NCBI RefSeq assembly: GCF_001509795.1
Contig: NZ_LLZN01000050.1
Coordinates: forward strand, 124,001-188,000
Length of the DNA: 64,000 nucleotides
Direction of reading: 5' to 3'
From: Streptomyces sp. NRRL WC-3605
Lineage (GTDB): Bacteria; Actinomycetota; Actinomycetes; Streptomycetales; Streptomycetaceae
Below the pieces are notes generated by a model. It made no database searches. It was not told the origin of the DNA and saw only the letters and a list, made by a program, of their open reading frames with translations. Within the stretch, counting starts at the first letter, position 1. Every line of letters starts with the position of its first letter. The position numbers and the translations under genes were made by a program. Shown here piece by piece: positions 27,480-34,957 of the stretch.

Positions 27480-28190
27480 GCGAAGCAGCTCCGGCAGCGC
27501 CGTGCCGATCGGCTCCCGGACGACCTCGTCGGCGAGGTCGTCGTACGGGGTCGGTTCCGCGTTCACGATGATCAGGCGGGCGCCGTGGTCCGCGGCGATG
27601 CCGGCCAGGCCCGCCGCCGGCTGGACCTGGAGGCTGGAGCCGGCCGCGATGAAGATCTGGCAGGCCTTGGTGATCGCGACCGCCTGGCCGAGGACCTCCG
27701 GGTCGAGGCGTTCGCCGAACATCACCGTCGCGGACTTGAGGACGCCACCGCACTCCAGGCACGGCGGGTCGTCCTCGCCGGCGTCGACGCGGGCCAGGGC
27801 GTCCTCCATGGGGGAGCGGGCGTGGCACTTGGTGCACACCACCTGCCGTGCGGTGCCGTGCAGCTCCAGGACCTTGCGGGCCGGGAGCCCGGCGAGCTGG
27901 TGCAGGCCGTCCACGTTCTGCGTGATCACCCGCACCGGCACCCCCGAGCGCTCCAGCTCGGCCACCGCCCGGTGCGCCGCGTTGGGCTCGGGGTTCAGCG
28001 CGCCGGTCTCCCGCCGCATCAGCCACGACCGGCGCCGGATGTCCGGGTCGGCCATGTAGTACTCGTACGTCACGAGCTTCTCGGCCTCGGGGTCGCGTCG
28101 CCACAGGCCGTTCGGCCCGCGGTAGTCAGGGATACCGGAGTCGGTCGAGATGCCGGCGCCGCTGAGCAGGGCCACGAGGGGCTTGGTCAT
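27453..28190 (-). CDS. NAD-dependent protein deacylase, SIR2 family
   Basis: A 245-residue sirtuin. It has the NAD motif LLSGAGISTDSGIPDYRGPN, catalytic region VITQNVDGLHQLAG and LELHGTA, a four-cysteine zinc site (CTKCHARS...CLECGG), and FGERLDP plus AGSSLQVQPAAGLA. It removes acyl groups from lysines, consuming NAD+ and releasing nicotinamide and O-acyl-ADP-ribose; the latter is a substrate for the macrodomain protein at 23030. I start at ATG 28190 because it opens with the family start and TACTCT lies 7 nt upstream (leaderless). The frame extends further 5' without support. Its end overlaps the convergent TIR-like gene by 27 bp. Confidence 0.94.
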   Translation of the reverse strand: MTKPLVALLSGAGISTDSGIPDYRGPNGLWRRDPEAEKLVTYEYYMADPDIRRRSWLMRRETGALNPEPNAAHRAVAELERSGVPVRVITQNVDGLHQLAGLPARKVLELHGTARQVVCTKCHARSPMEDALARVDAGEDDPPCLECGGVLKSATVMFGERLDPEVLGQAVAITKACQIFIAAGSSLQVQPAAGLAGIAADHGARLIIVNAEPTPYDDLADEVVREPIGTALPELLRSLTAVGDM

Positions 28191-28197
28191 GTCGCCG

Positions 28198-28203
28198 AGA
28201 GTA
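28198..28203 (-). promoter_or_regulatory. Candidate leaderless -10 for the sirtuin gene
   Basis: On the minus strand TACTCT is followed by 7 nt and the ATG at 28190. Confidence 0.45.
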
Positions 28204-28271
28204 GGACGGACGGCCGGAACGCGGCGAATGGATATTCGAGCGAGTGCCCCGTCCCGCCCGGCGGCCGGTGC

Positions 28272-28277
28272 TAGCGT
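28272..28277 (+). promoter_or_regulatory. Candidate leaderless -10 for the VapB-like gene
   Basis: TAGCGT is followed by 6 nt (GCCCGC) and the ATG at 28284. Confidence 0.5.
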
Positions 28278-28283
28278 GCCCGC

Positions 28284-28484
28284 ATGGCCAAGGTCACCGT
28301 CTCGCTCGATGCCGAACTCGTCGTGGAGGCCATGGTCCTCGCGGGCGTCGGAAGCCCCCAGGACGCCGTCGAACTCGTCCTGCGCGACTACGTCCAGCGC
28401 GGCCACCGCACCGAGGCACGGGTCGCCGAGCGCGACGACGCTCTGCGCGACGTGGACGTCCGGCCCCGGGACGTCGAGGGCTGA
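28284..28484 (+). CDS. VapB-like ribbon-helix-helix antitoxin, apparently without a toxin
   Basis: A 66-residue protein with the ribbon-helix-helix start MAKVTVSLDAELVVEAMVL followed by VGSPQDAVELVLRDYVQR, matching the DUF2191/VapB antitoxin family. In most loci a PIN-domain VapC toxin gene follows at once. Here only about 90 nt of repeats separate it from the convergent NUDIX gene, and no PIN domain is seen on either side. It may be an orphan, a solitary DNA-binding regulator, or the remnant of a lost toxin-antitoxin pair. The start appears leaderless. Confidence 0.82.
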   Translation: MAKVTVSLDAELVVEAMVLAGVGSPQDAVELVLRDYVQRGHRTEARVAERDDALRDVDVRPRDVEG

Positions 28485-28558
28485 CCTCGCCGGGCCCGGG
28501 ACCCGGGACGTCGAGGGCTGACTCCAACGAGCCCGCGCCCCGGGACGTCGACGGTCGA
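28465..28558. repeat. Three tandem copies of a GACGTCGA-containing repeat, 37-nt period
   Basis: CCCGGGACGTCGAGGGCTGAC occurs at 28465-28485 and again at 28502-28522; a diverged copy CCCGGGACGTCGACGGTCGA starts at 28539. The period is exactly 37 nt. The first copy contains the last codons and TGA stop of the VapB-like gene, so the gene tail has been copied downstream out of frame. Confidence 0.85.
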
Positions 28559-28575
28559 TCCCGTCCCGGTCCCGG

Positions 28576-29070
28576 TCAGGCCGCCCGGTGCCCGTTCTCC
28601 AGCTCCACCGGTCCCGTGCCGTCCTCCAGGGCGTCCAGCGAAGCCAGGACGCGCCGGCCGAGGGCGCCCGGCAGATGGTCGGGCAGCTCCTCGCGGGGCA
28701 CCAGCCGCCAGGACAGCAGCTCCTCCTCCTGCAACCGGATCGCCTTCAGCTCGTCCTCGGTGAGCACGCCGCCGTCGTACAGGTACGCCACCAGCGGCGG
28801 CCGTCCGGCGCCGTGCACCCAGTCCACCGCGAGCAGCCGGCCCAGCGTACGGTCCAGGCCGATCTCCTCCAGCGTCTCGCGCCGCGCGCCCTGGCGGGGC
28901 GTCTCGTCGTCGTCGGACTCGATCGTGCCGCCGGGCAGCGCCCACCCCTCGCGGTAGTTCGGCTCCACGAGCAGCACCCGCCCCCCGGCGTCACGGAAGA
29001 GGGCGGCGGCTCCCGCGAGGATGCGGGGCAGACCCGCGATGTAGGCGGCGAAGTCGGGCGTCGAGGTCAT
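28576..29070 (-). CDS. NUDIX hydrolase
   Basis: A 164-residue NUDIX protein. The box reads GGTIESDDDETPRQGARRET followed by LEEIGL. All of E...REUXEEXGU is present, but the loop between the glycine and the first glutamate is two residues longer than the standard spacing. Likely substrates are nucleoside diphosphates linked to another moiety, such as ADP-ribose or NADH; the neighbourhood favours ADP-ribose but the sequence alone does not decide. TACCCT lies 6 nt before the ATG. It is convergent with the VapB-like gene, with the 37-nt repeats between them, and is encoded after the ADP-ribosylglycohydrolase on the same strand. Confidence 0.92.
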   Translation of the reverse strand: MTSTPDFAAYIAGLPRILAGAAALFRDAGGRVLLVEPNYREGWALPGGTIESDDDETPRQGARRETLEEIGLDRTLGRLLAVDWVHGAGRPPLVAYLYDGGVLTEDELKAIRLQEEELLSWRLVPREELPDHLPGALGRRVLASLDALEDGTGPVELENGHRAA

Positions 29071-29076
29071 CCAGGA

Positions 29077-29082
29077 AGGGTA
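29077..29082 (-). promoter_or_regulatory. Candidate leaderless -10 for the NUDIX gene
   Basis: On the minus strand TACCCT is followed by 6 nt and the ATG at 29070. Confidence 0.45.
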
Positions 29083-29112
29083 ACCAGCCCAGCCCCCGCC
29101 GAACTCGCCCGC

Positions 29113-30186
29113 TCACGCGCCCAGCTCCGCCAGCCGCACCGTCCGCTCCGCCAGCTCGCTGATCCGCACCCCGTCGAAACCGAAGACCGCGCTGCGCACC
29201 GTGTCCTCCAGCGGCTCCGTCCACTGGCCGGGGATCGCCGCGGCGCCGCTCAGCACCCCGGCGACCGACCCGGCCGTCGCCCCGTTGGAGTCGGTGTCCA
29301 GGCCCCCGCGCACGGTCAGAGTGATCGTGCGGGTGAAGTCGCCGTCGCCGTACAGCAGGCCCGCGGTGAGGACGGCCGCGTTCGGGACCGTGTGGATCCA
29401 GCCCAGGCCCGCCGTCTCCTCCGTCACCGTGGCCAGCGTGTCCTCCCAGGACATCCGCGTCTCGTGCAGGGTCGCCACCCGGCGCACGGTGCGGGAGAGC
29501 CGGCTGCTCGCCGGGATCACGGCCAGCGCCCGGTCGACGGCCTCGCGGATCGTGGACGCCGTGAACGCCGCCGCGATCAGGGCGGCCGCCCACATCGCCC
29601 CGTACACCCCGTTCCCGGTGTGCGAGAGCACCGCGTCCCGGCGGGCGAGGGACGCGGCACGCGCGGGGACGCCCGGCGAGGTCCAGCCGTAGACGTCGGC
29701 GCGGATCAGGGCGCCGATCCACTCCTGGTGGGGGTTGTCGAAGGTGGCGGTGAGCGGCGGCTTCAGACCGTTCGCGAGATTGCGGTACGCCGCCCGCTCC
29801 GCCGTGAACGTCTGCAGATACGGCAGCCGCAGCAGCCACAGGTCGCCGACCTGCTCGGTGCTGAAGCCGAAGCCGTGCCGCTCCAGCAGGTCGAGGCCGA
29901 GGATCGCGTAGTCGACGTCGTCGTCCCGGCAGCTGCCGTGGATACGGCCGCGGACGCACTCGCGCCACTCGGGGCGCAGCGACCGCCCGTCCTCCTCGTC
30001 GGCCGGCTCGGGCAGATAGTCGGTGAGCGGCAGGGCCGCCGCCCGCCGCAGATAGCGGTCGATCCGGTCGCGCGTCCACAGGTCGCCCTGCTCGACCGGC
30101 TTGCCGAGCATGTTGCCCGCGATCCGGCCCAGCCAGCCGCCGAGGACGCGGTCGGCGAGGTCCGGGCCCGTGCCCACAAGGGTCAT
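29113..30186 (-). CDS. ADP-ribosylglycohydrolase family protein
   Basis: A 357-residue all-helical DraG-type hydrolase starting MTLVGTGPDLADRVLGGWLG. The dimetal site residues are in CRDDDVDYAILGL and near the C-terminus GLDTDSNGATAGSVAGVL, both diagnostic. IAGNMLGKPVE is the usual N-terminal motif. These enzymes release ADP-ribose from arginine or serine adducts, or hydrolyse related N-glycosidic bonds. Free ADP-ribose could then be split by the NUDIX protein encoded 42 nt further on. A near-consensus TACACC sits 6 nt before the chosen ATG. The frame runs upstream without any conserved sequence. Confidence 0.9.
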   Translation of the reverse strand: MTLVGTGPDLADRVLGGWLGRIAGNMLGKPVEQGDLWTRDRIDRYLRRAAALPLTDYLPEPADEEDGRSLRPEWRECVRGRIHGSCRDDDVDYAILGLDLLERHGFGFSTEQVGDLWLLRLPYLQTFTAERAAYRNLANGLKPPLTATFDNPHQEWIGALIRADVYGWTSPGVPARAASLARRDAVLSHTGNGVYGAMWAAALIAAAFTASTIREAVDRALAVIPASSRLSRTVRRVATLHETRMSWEDTLATVTEETAGLGWIHTVPNAAVLTAGLLYGDGDFTRTITLTVRGGLDTDSNGATAGSVAGVLSGAAAIPGQWTEPLEDTVRSAVFGFDGVRISELAERTVRLAELGA

Positions 30187-30192
30187 AGGACC

Positions 30193-30198
30193 GGTGTA
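30193..30198 (-). promoter_or_regulatory. Candidate leaderless -10 for the ADP-ribosylglycohydrolase gene
   Basis: On the minus strand TACACC is followed by 6 nt and the ATG at 30186; the final T of the consensus is missing. Confidence 0.3.
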
Positions 30199-30346
30199 CC
30201 CGATTCCGGCGGCCCACGCGCCCGCGCACCCCGGGGCCGTCCCACGCCTCGGCCGGGGCATGGCGGGCCCGGGGTGCCGCCGGTTAAGGTCGCAGCGGCG
30301 CGACCGGCCCCGACCTGTGCGGGGCCCGAAGAGCAAGGGGATACAG

Positions 30347-31477
30347 GTGACACAGCGCGTGCTCATCGCCGCGGACAAGTTCAAGGGGTCGCTCACGGCC
30401 GTGCAGGTCGCCGAGCGGATCACCGCCGGTCTGCGCCGGGCCGCCCCGGACGTGCGGGTCGAGGCCATGCCGGTCGCCGACGGCGGTGACGGCACCGTCG
30501 ACGCGGCGGTCGCGGCCGGTTTCGAGCGGCACGAGGTGCGGGTCGCCGGACCGCTCGGCGACGAGGTGACGGCGGCGTTCGCGCTGCGCGGCGACACCGC
30601 GGTGGTGGAGATGGCGGAGGCCAGCGGCCTCCAGCGGCTGCCCGCCGGGGTCCTCGCGCCCCTCACGGCGTCCACGTACGGCTCCGGCGAGCTGCTGCGG
30701 GCGGCCCTGGACGCCGGTGCCCGCACCGTCGTCTTCGGTGTCGGCGGCAGCGCCACCACGGACGGCGGAGCCGGGATGCTGAGCGCGCTCGGCGCCCGTC
30801 TCCTCGACGCGGACGGCGAGCCGGTGGCTCCCGGCGGGGGCGGCCTCGCGGATCTGGCCACCGCCGACCTGTCGGGCCTCGACCCCCGGCTAGCCGAGAT
30901 CGACCTGGTGCTCGCCAGCGACGTCGACAACCCGCTGACCGGCCCGAAGGGCGCTCCGGCCGTGTACGGCCCGCAGAAGGGCGCGTCCCCGGACGACGTG
31001 GCCGCGCTGGACGCGGCCCTCGCGCACTACGCCAAGGTCCTGGAGACCGCCCTCGGCCCCCAGGCCGCCCGGCACGCCTCGGCGCCGGGCGCCGGAGCCG
31101 CCGGCGGCATCGGGTACGGCGCCCTCCTGCTCGGCGCCCGCTTCCGGGCGGGCATCGAGGTCATGCTCGACGTCCTGGGCTTCGCGCCCGCCGTGGAGCG
31201 CGCCGACCTGGTGATCACCGGCGAGGGCTCCCTGGACGAGCAGACCCTGCACGGCAAGGCCCCGGCCGGGGTCGCGGCGGCGGCCCGCGCCGCGGGCAAG
31301 GAGGTGGTCGCCGTGTGCGGGCGCCTCGCGCTCGCGCCGGAGGCGCTGGGCCGGGCCGGCATCCGCAGGGCGTACCCGCTGACGGACGAGGAGCCGGACG
31401 TGTCGGTGTGCATCGCGGACGCCGGGCCGATCCTGGAGCGGGTCGCGGAACGCATCGGGCGGGACTTCCTGAGCTGA
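30347..31477 (+). CDS. Glycerate kinase (GlxK/GarK family)
   Basis: A 376-residue glycerate kinase of family 1. It starts with VLIAADKFKGSLTAVQVAE, contains MPVADGGDGTVDA, VFGVGGSATTDGGAGML and DLVITGEGSLDEQTLHGKAP, all family signatures. It makes 2- or 3-phosphoglycerate from D-glycerate with ATP, linking glyoxylate metabolism to glycolysis. This sits near the ethylmalonyl-CoA operon, whose lyase step yields glyoxylate, though a direct link is inference. GTG 30347 has AAGGGGATAC upstream; TAAGGT at 30285-30290 is a plausible -10, giving a leader of about 50 nt. It ends at a strong bidirectional terminator. Confidence 0.94.
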   Translation: MTQRVLIAADKFKGSLTAVQVAERITAGLRRAAPDVRVEAMPVADGGDGTVDAAVAAGFERHEVRVAGPLGDEVTAAFALRGDTAVVEMAEASGLQRLPAGVLAPLTASTYGSGELLRAALDAGARTVVFGVGGSATTDGGAGMLSALGARLLDADGEPVAPGGGGLADLATADLSGLDPRLAEIDLVLASDVDNPLTGPKGAPAVYGPQKGASPDDVAALDAALAHYAKVLETALGPQAARHASAPGAGAAGGIGYGALLLGARFRAGIEVMLDVLGFAPAVERADLVITGEGSLDEQTLHGKAPAGVAAAARAAGKEVVAVCGRLALAPEALGRAGIRRAYPLTDEEPDVSVCIADAGPILERVAERIGRDFLS

Positions 31478-31508
31478 TCGACCCCGGGGCGCGCCCCCGG
31501 GCATGCGA

Positions 31509-31541
31509 AAGGGCCCCGGACCAGTTCGGTCCGGGGCCCTT
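31509..31541. terminator. Strong bidirectional terminator
   Basis: GGGCCCCGGACC (31511-31522) and GGTCCGGGGCCC (31528-31539) form a perfect 12-bp stem with loop AGTTC, extended by AA/TT flanks to 14 bp. It lies between the converging ends of the glycerate kinase and pssA genes and can serve both. Confidence 0.92.
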
Positions 31542-31562
31542 CCCGTCACAGGAGGCGGATCG

Positions 31563-32417
31563 CTACGGCAGCTGCGCCGCACGCGCCTCGCGCCGGTTGT
31601 CGCGGAAGTTGTTCACCCGGCGGGCCGTGGCGAACAGCGGGATCACCGCGCCGGTCACCAGCTGGAGCGCGCAGCCCGTCTGGAGGAGCAGCTGACCGCT
31701 CGGGGCGTCGAACGCCCAGGCGGCGAGCAGACCCATGGACACCACGATCCAGGACAGCATCGCGATCGCGAGACGGCCGCGCGGCTTCGGGTACTCCACC
31801 CGGCTCACCATCAGCCAGGCCGTGCCCAGGATCGCCAGCAGGGTCGCCACGAAGGGCAGCTCCAGCAGGACGATCGAGACGACCGTCAGCGCACCGAACG
31901 GCGACGGCATCCCCTGGAACATCCCGTTGGGGACGGACACGCAGGAGAAGCGCGCCAGCCGGAGCACGACCGCCAGCAGCACCACGATCGCCCCGACCGC
32001 GGCCACTCTCTGGTGCGCGTCGTCGGCGACCATGCCGTAGACCAGGACGAAGTACGCCGGGGCCAGACCGAAGCTGATCAGGTCGGACAGGTTGTCCAGC
32101 TCGGCGCCCATCGGGGACGAGCGGAGCTTGCGGGCGACCAGGCCGTCGAACAGGTCGAAGACCGCCGCGCACAGCATCAGGATGACCGCCGTGGCCGCGC
32201 TGTGGCGGGCCATGCCGGACTCCTGGCTGCCCGTGAGGTGCGGGATCAGGATGCCGGTGGTGGTGAAGTACACCGCCATGAAGCCGCACGTGGCGTTGCC
32301 GAGGGTGAGGGTGTCCGCTATCGACAGGCGGAGGGAGAGCGGCATCTCCTCCTCTTCGTCGACCTCGTCCGCGCCCGGCACCCAGCCCGGCTGTGTCTCT
32401 GGATCAATCACGGTCAA
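31563..32417 (-). CDS. pssA: CDP-diacylglycerol--serine O-phosphatidyltransferase
   Basis: A 284-residue membrane enzyme of the CDP-alcohol phosphatidyltransferase family. The signature D(x2)DG(x2)AR...G(x3)D(x3)D is visible in LFDGLVARKLRSS and GAELDNLSDLISFG. An acidic N-terminus (DEVDEEEEMP) precedes several hydrophobic helices. It makes phosphatidylserine from CDP-diacylglycerol and serine at the inner membrane. The start overlaps the end of the decarboxylase gene by 14 nt, so psd and pssA are coupled, encoding the two last steps to phosphatidylethanolamine. Confidence 0.95.
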   Translation of the reverse strand: MTVIDPETQPGWVPGADEVDEEEEMPLSLRLSIADTLTLGNATCGFMAVYFTTTGILIPHLTGSQESGMARHSAATAVILMLCAAVFDLFDGLVARKLRSSPMGAELDNLSDLISFGLAPAYFVLVYGMVADDAHQRVAAVGAIVVLLAVVLRLARFSCVSVPNGMFQGMPSPFGALTVVSIVLLELPFVATLLAILGTAWLMVSRVEYPKPRGRLAIAMLSWIVVSMGLLAAWAFDAPSGQLLLQTGCALQLVTGAVIPLFATARRVNNFRDNRREARAAQLP

Positions 32418-33060
32418 TGCGAGTCACCCCAGCCACGGTCTTCTGCCCGACCTCGACCGCGACCTCCACGCCCTCCGGCAGGTAGATGTCGACACGGGAG
32501 CCGAAGCGGATCAGACCGATGCGGTCGCCCTGCTCGACCTTCGTGCCCTGCGGGATGTAGGGCACGATGCGACGGGCGACGGCGCCGGCGATCTGGATCA
32601 TCTCGATGTCGCCGAGTTCGGTGTCGAAATGCCAGACTACGCGCTCGTTGTTCTCGCTCTCCTTGTTGAACGCCGGCACGAACCCGCCCGGGATGTGCTC
32701 GACGGACGTCACCGTGCCGGAGAGCGGCGCGCGGTTGACGTGGACGTTGAGCGGGCTCATGAAGATCGCGACGCGGGTGCGGCCGTCCTTCCACGGCATG
32801 ATGCTCTGCACCACACCGTCGGCCGGGGAGATGACCCGGCCCTGGGCGATCTCGCGCTCGGGGTCGCGGAAGAACCACAGCATGCCCGCCGCCAGAGCGG
32901 TGGCGGGTACGGCCACGGCCTTGGCGACGCCGGAGCGGCGTGCGCGGGCCAGGCTGAGGGCTGCGGTGGCGACGGTCGGGAGAAGCCACGGCGATGCTCC
33001 GCGCGCGAGGCGTACGCCGGCCCGGCTGTCGCGTGGTGCAGAGGTTTGGCTGTGGGGCAT
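32404..33060 (-). CDS. psd: Phosphatidylserine decarboxylase proenzyme
   Basis: A 218-residue short-form decarboxylase. It has one N-terminal membrane region (VAVPATALAAGMLWFFRDPER), the conserved ISPADGVVQSI and FMSPLNVHVNRAP motifs, and a C-terminal GLIRFGSRVDIYLP. In this family self-cleavage at the GS pair converts the serine to the pyruvoyl cofactor. It decarboxylates phosphatidylserine to phosphatidylethanolamine. ATG 33060 is preceded by GAAGG; the frame is open a little further upstream, but without conserved residues. pssA follows with a 14-nt overlap. Confidence 0.94.
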   Translation of the reverse strand: MPHSQTSAPRDSRAGVRLARGASPWLLPTVATAALSLARARRSGVAKAVAVPATALAAGMLWFFRDPEREIAQGRVISPADGVVQSIMPWKDGRTRVAIFMSPLNVHVNRAPLSGTVTSVEHIPGGFVPAFNKESENNERVVWHFDTELGDIEMIQIAGAVARRIVPYIPQGTKVEQGDRIGLIRFGSRVDIYLPEGVEVAVEVGQKTVAGVTRIDRD

Positions 33061-33184
33061 GGATGACCTTCGTAGCGGATGATGCCGCGCTTCAACGGGG
33101 GACGGCGGCTTTCCGGGGATCGTACCGGTCGCGGCCCACAACTGGGCAAGCCAGGAAGCCGAGTCGGCGGCTGAAGAGTATGTA

Positions 33185-33219
33185 CGGGGTGTGATCTTCT
33201 TCTCGAAGAAAACACCCCG
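33185..33219 (-). terminator. Terminator of the ethylmalonyl-CoA operon
   Basis: CGGGGTGT and ACACCCCG (33185-33192 and 33212-33219) enclose a second short helix TTCTT/AAGAA with loop CTCG. The structure begins 12 nt beyond the acyl-CoA dehydrogenase stop on the minus strand. Confidence 0.85.
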
Positions 33220-33230
33220 AACTCGGACAT

Positions 33231-34436
33231 CTATCCCTGGAACCGATACTCTTCGAGCAACCTGCGACCGATGATCATTTTCTGGATCTCGGCGGTACCT
33301 TCACCGATGAGCAGCATCGGGGCCTCACGGTAGAGGCGCTCGATCTCGTACTCCTTGGAGAAGCCGTAGCCGCCGTGGATCCGGAAGGCGTCCTCCACGA
33401 CTTCCTTGCAGTACTCGGAGGCGAGGTACTTCGCCATCCCTGCTTCGAGGTCGTTTCGCTCGCCGGAGTCCTTTTTGCGTGCCGCGTTCACCATCATGGC
33501 ATGCGCGGCCTCCACCTTGGTAGCCATCTCGGCCAGCTTGAACTGGATGGCCTGGTGCTGGGCGATCGGCTTGCCGAAAGTGTGACGCTGCTGGGCGTAC
33601 TGGACGCCCAGTTCGAAGGCACGCTGAGCGACGCCGCAGCCACGCGCGGCCACGTTGACGCGGCCCACCTCGACGCCGTCCATCATTTGGTAAAAACCTC
33701 GGCCGGTGACGCCGCCGAGCACCCGATCGGCCGAAATGCGCAGGCCGTCCATGATGAGCTCGGTCGTGTCGACGCCCTTGTAGCCCATCTTGTCGATCTT
33801 GCCGGGGATGGTGAGTCCCGGGCGGACCTCGCCGAAGCCGGGCTCCTTCTCCACGAGGAACGTCGTCATCGACTTGTGGGGGGCCGTGCCCTCGGGGTGT
33901 CCTTCGTCACTTCGGACCAGAACGGCCACCAGAGAGGACGTCCCGCCGTTCGTCAGCCACATCTTCTGGCCGTTGAGGACGTACTCCTCGCCGTCCTTCA
34001 CCGCCTTCGACGTGATCGCGGACACATCGGAGCCGAGGGCCGGCTCGGACATCGAGAAGGCGCCGCGGATGTCGCCGGCCGCCATCCGCGGAAGGAAGTG
34101 CTCCTTCTGCTCCCGCGTGCCGTGCTGCTTCAGCATGTACGCCACGATGAAGTGCGTGTTGATGATGCCGGACACCGACATCCAGCCGCGGGCGATCTCC
34201 TCCACGCACAGCGCGTACGTCAGGAGCGACTCGCCCAGACCCCCGTACTCCTCGGGGATCATCAGGCCGAAGAGGCCGAGCTCCTTCAGACCGTCGACGA
34301 TCTGCTGGGGGTACTCGTCACGGTGCTCCAGCTCGGTGGCGACCGGGATGATCTCCTTGTCCACGAAGTCGCGGACGGTGGACAGGATCTCCTGCTGGAC
34401 GTCGGTCAGACCGGCGGTCTGGGCGAGACGGGCCAT
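33231..34436 (-). CDS. Acyl-CoA dehydrogenase, probable methylsuccinyl-CoA dehydrogenase
   Basis: A 401-residue FAD-dependent acyl-CoA dehydrogenase. Motifs are AFSMSEPALGSDVSAI, MWLTNGGTSSLVAVLV and, at the C-terminus, RIHGGYGFSKEYEIERLYRE with LIGEGTAEIQK. As the last gene of a block with ccrA, ecm, malyl-CoA lyase-like and MaoC genes, it is the natural candidate for oxidising (2S)-methylsuccinyl-CoA to mesaconyl-CoA. It is shorter than the Rhodobacter enzyme, which carries an N-terminal extension (from memory). The start is 3 nt after the MaoC stop, and a strong terminator follows its stop. The specific substrate is inferred from context. Confidence 0.9.
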   Translation of the reverse strand: MARLAQTAGLTDVQQEILSTVRDFVDKEIIPVATELEHRDEYPQQIVDGLKELGLFGLMIPEEYGGLGESLLTYALCVEEIARGWMSVSGIINTHFIVAYMLKQHGTREQKEHFLPRMAAGDIRGAFSMSEPALGSDVSAITSKAVKDGEEYVLNGQKMWLTNGGTSSLVAVLVRSDEGHPEGTAPHKSMTTFLVEKEPGFGEVRPGLTIPGKIDKMGYKGVDTTELIMDGLRISADRVLGGVTGRGFYQMMDGVEVGRVNVAARGCGVAQRAFELGVQYAQQRHTFGKPIAQHQAIQFKLAEMATKVEAAHAMMVNAARKKDSGERNDLEAGMAKYLASEYCKEVVEDAFRIHGGYGFSKEYEIERLYREAPMLLIGEGTAEIQKMIIGRRLLEEYRFQG

Positions 34437-34439
34437 CGC

Positions 34440-34952
34440 TTACTTCCCCTGTTCCTTCAGCTCGGGGCGGCCCGGCTGCTCGCCGCCGCGCTCCTTGATG
34501 TACGTCTCGGTGGGCACCATCACCTTGCGGCGGAAGACGCACACCAGCGTGCCGTCCTGCTTGTAGCCCTTGGTCTCGACGTACACGATCCCGCGGTCGT
34601 TCTTCGACTTCGACGGCCACTTGTCGAGCACGGTCGTCTGGCCGTAGATCGTGTCGCCGTGGAAGGTCGGCGCCACGTGCTTCAGCGACTCGATCTCCAG
34701 GTTGGCGATCGCCTTGCCGGAGATGTCCGGGACGGACATGCCGAGCAGCAGGGAGTAGATGTAGTTGCCCACGACGACGTTCTTGCCGAAGTCCGTCGTC
34801 TTCTCCGCATAGTTCGTGTCCATGTGGAGCGGGTGGTGGTTCATGGTGAGGAGACAGAACAGGTGGTCGTCGTACTCCGTGACCGTCTTGCCCGGCCAGT
34901 GCTTGTACGTCGCCCCGACCTCGAACTCCTCGTAGGTGCGTCCGAACTGCAT
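34440..34952 (-). CDS. MaoC-family (R)-enoyl-CoA hydratase, probable mesaconyl-CoA hydratase
   Basis: A 170-residue hotdog-fold protein starting MQFGRTYEEFEVGATYKHWP. The conserved NHHPLHMDTNYAEKT resembles the MaoC catalytic D/H segment, and NYIYSLLLGMSVPDISGKA follows. In the ethylmalonyl-CoA pathway a MaoC enzyme hydrates mesaconyl-CoA to beta-methylmalyl-CoA, which the enzyme encoded just upstream would cleave. The gene starts 5 nt after the lyase gene and ends 3 nt before the acyl-CoA dehydrogenase gene. ATG 34952 has GGAGG inside the end of the preceding gene. Confidence 0.88.
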   Translation of the reverse strand: MQFGRTYEEFEVGATYKHWPGKTVTEYDDHLFCLLTMNHHPLHMDTNYAEKTTDFGKNVVVGNYIYSLLLGMSVPDISGKAIANLEIESLKHVAPTFHGDTIYGQTTVLDKWPSKSKNDRGIVYVETKGYKQDGTLVCVFRRKVMVPTETYIKERGGEQPGRPELKEQGK

Positions 34953-34957
34953 GGCGG

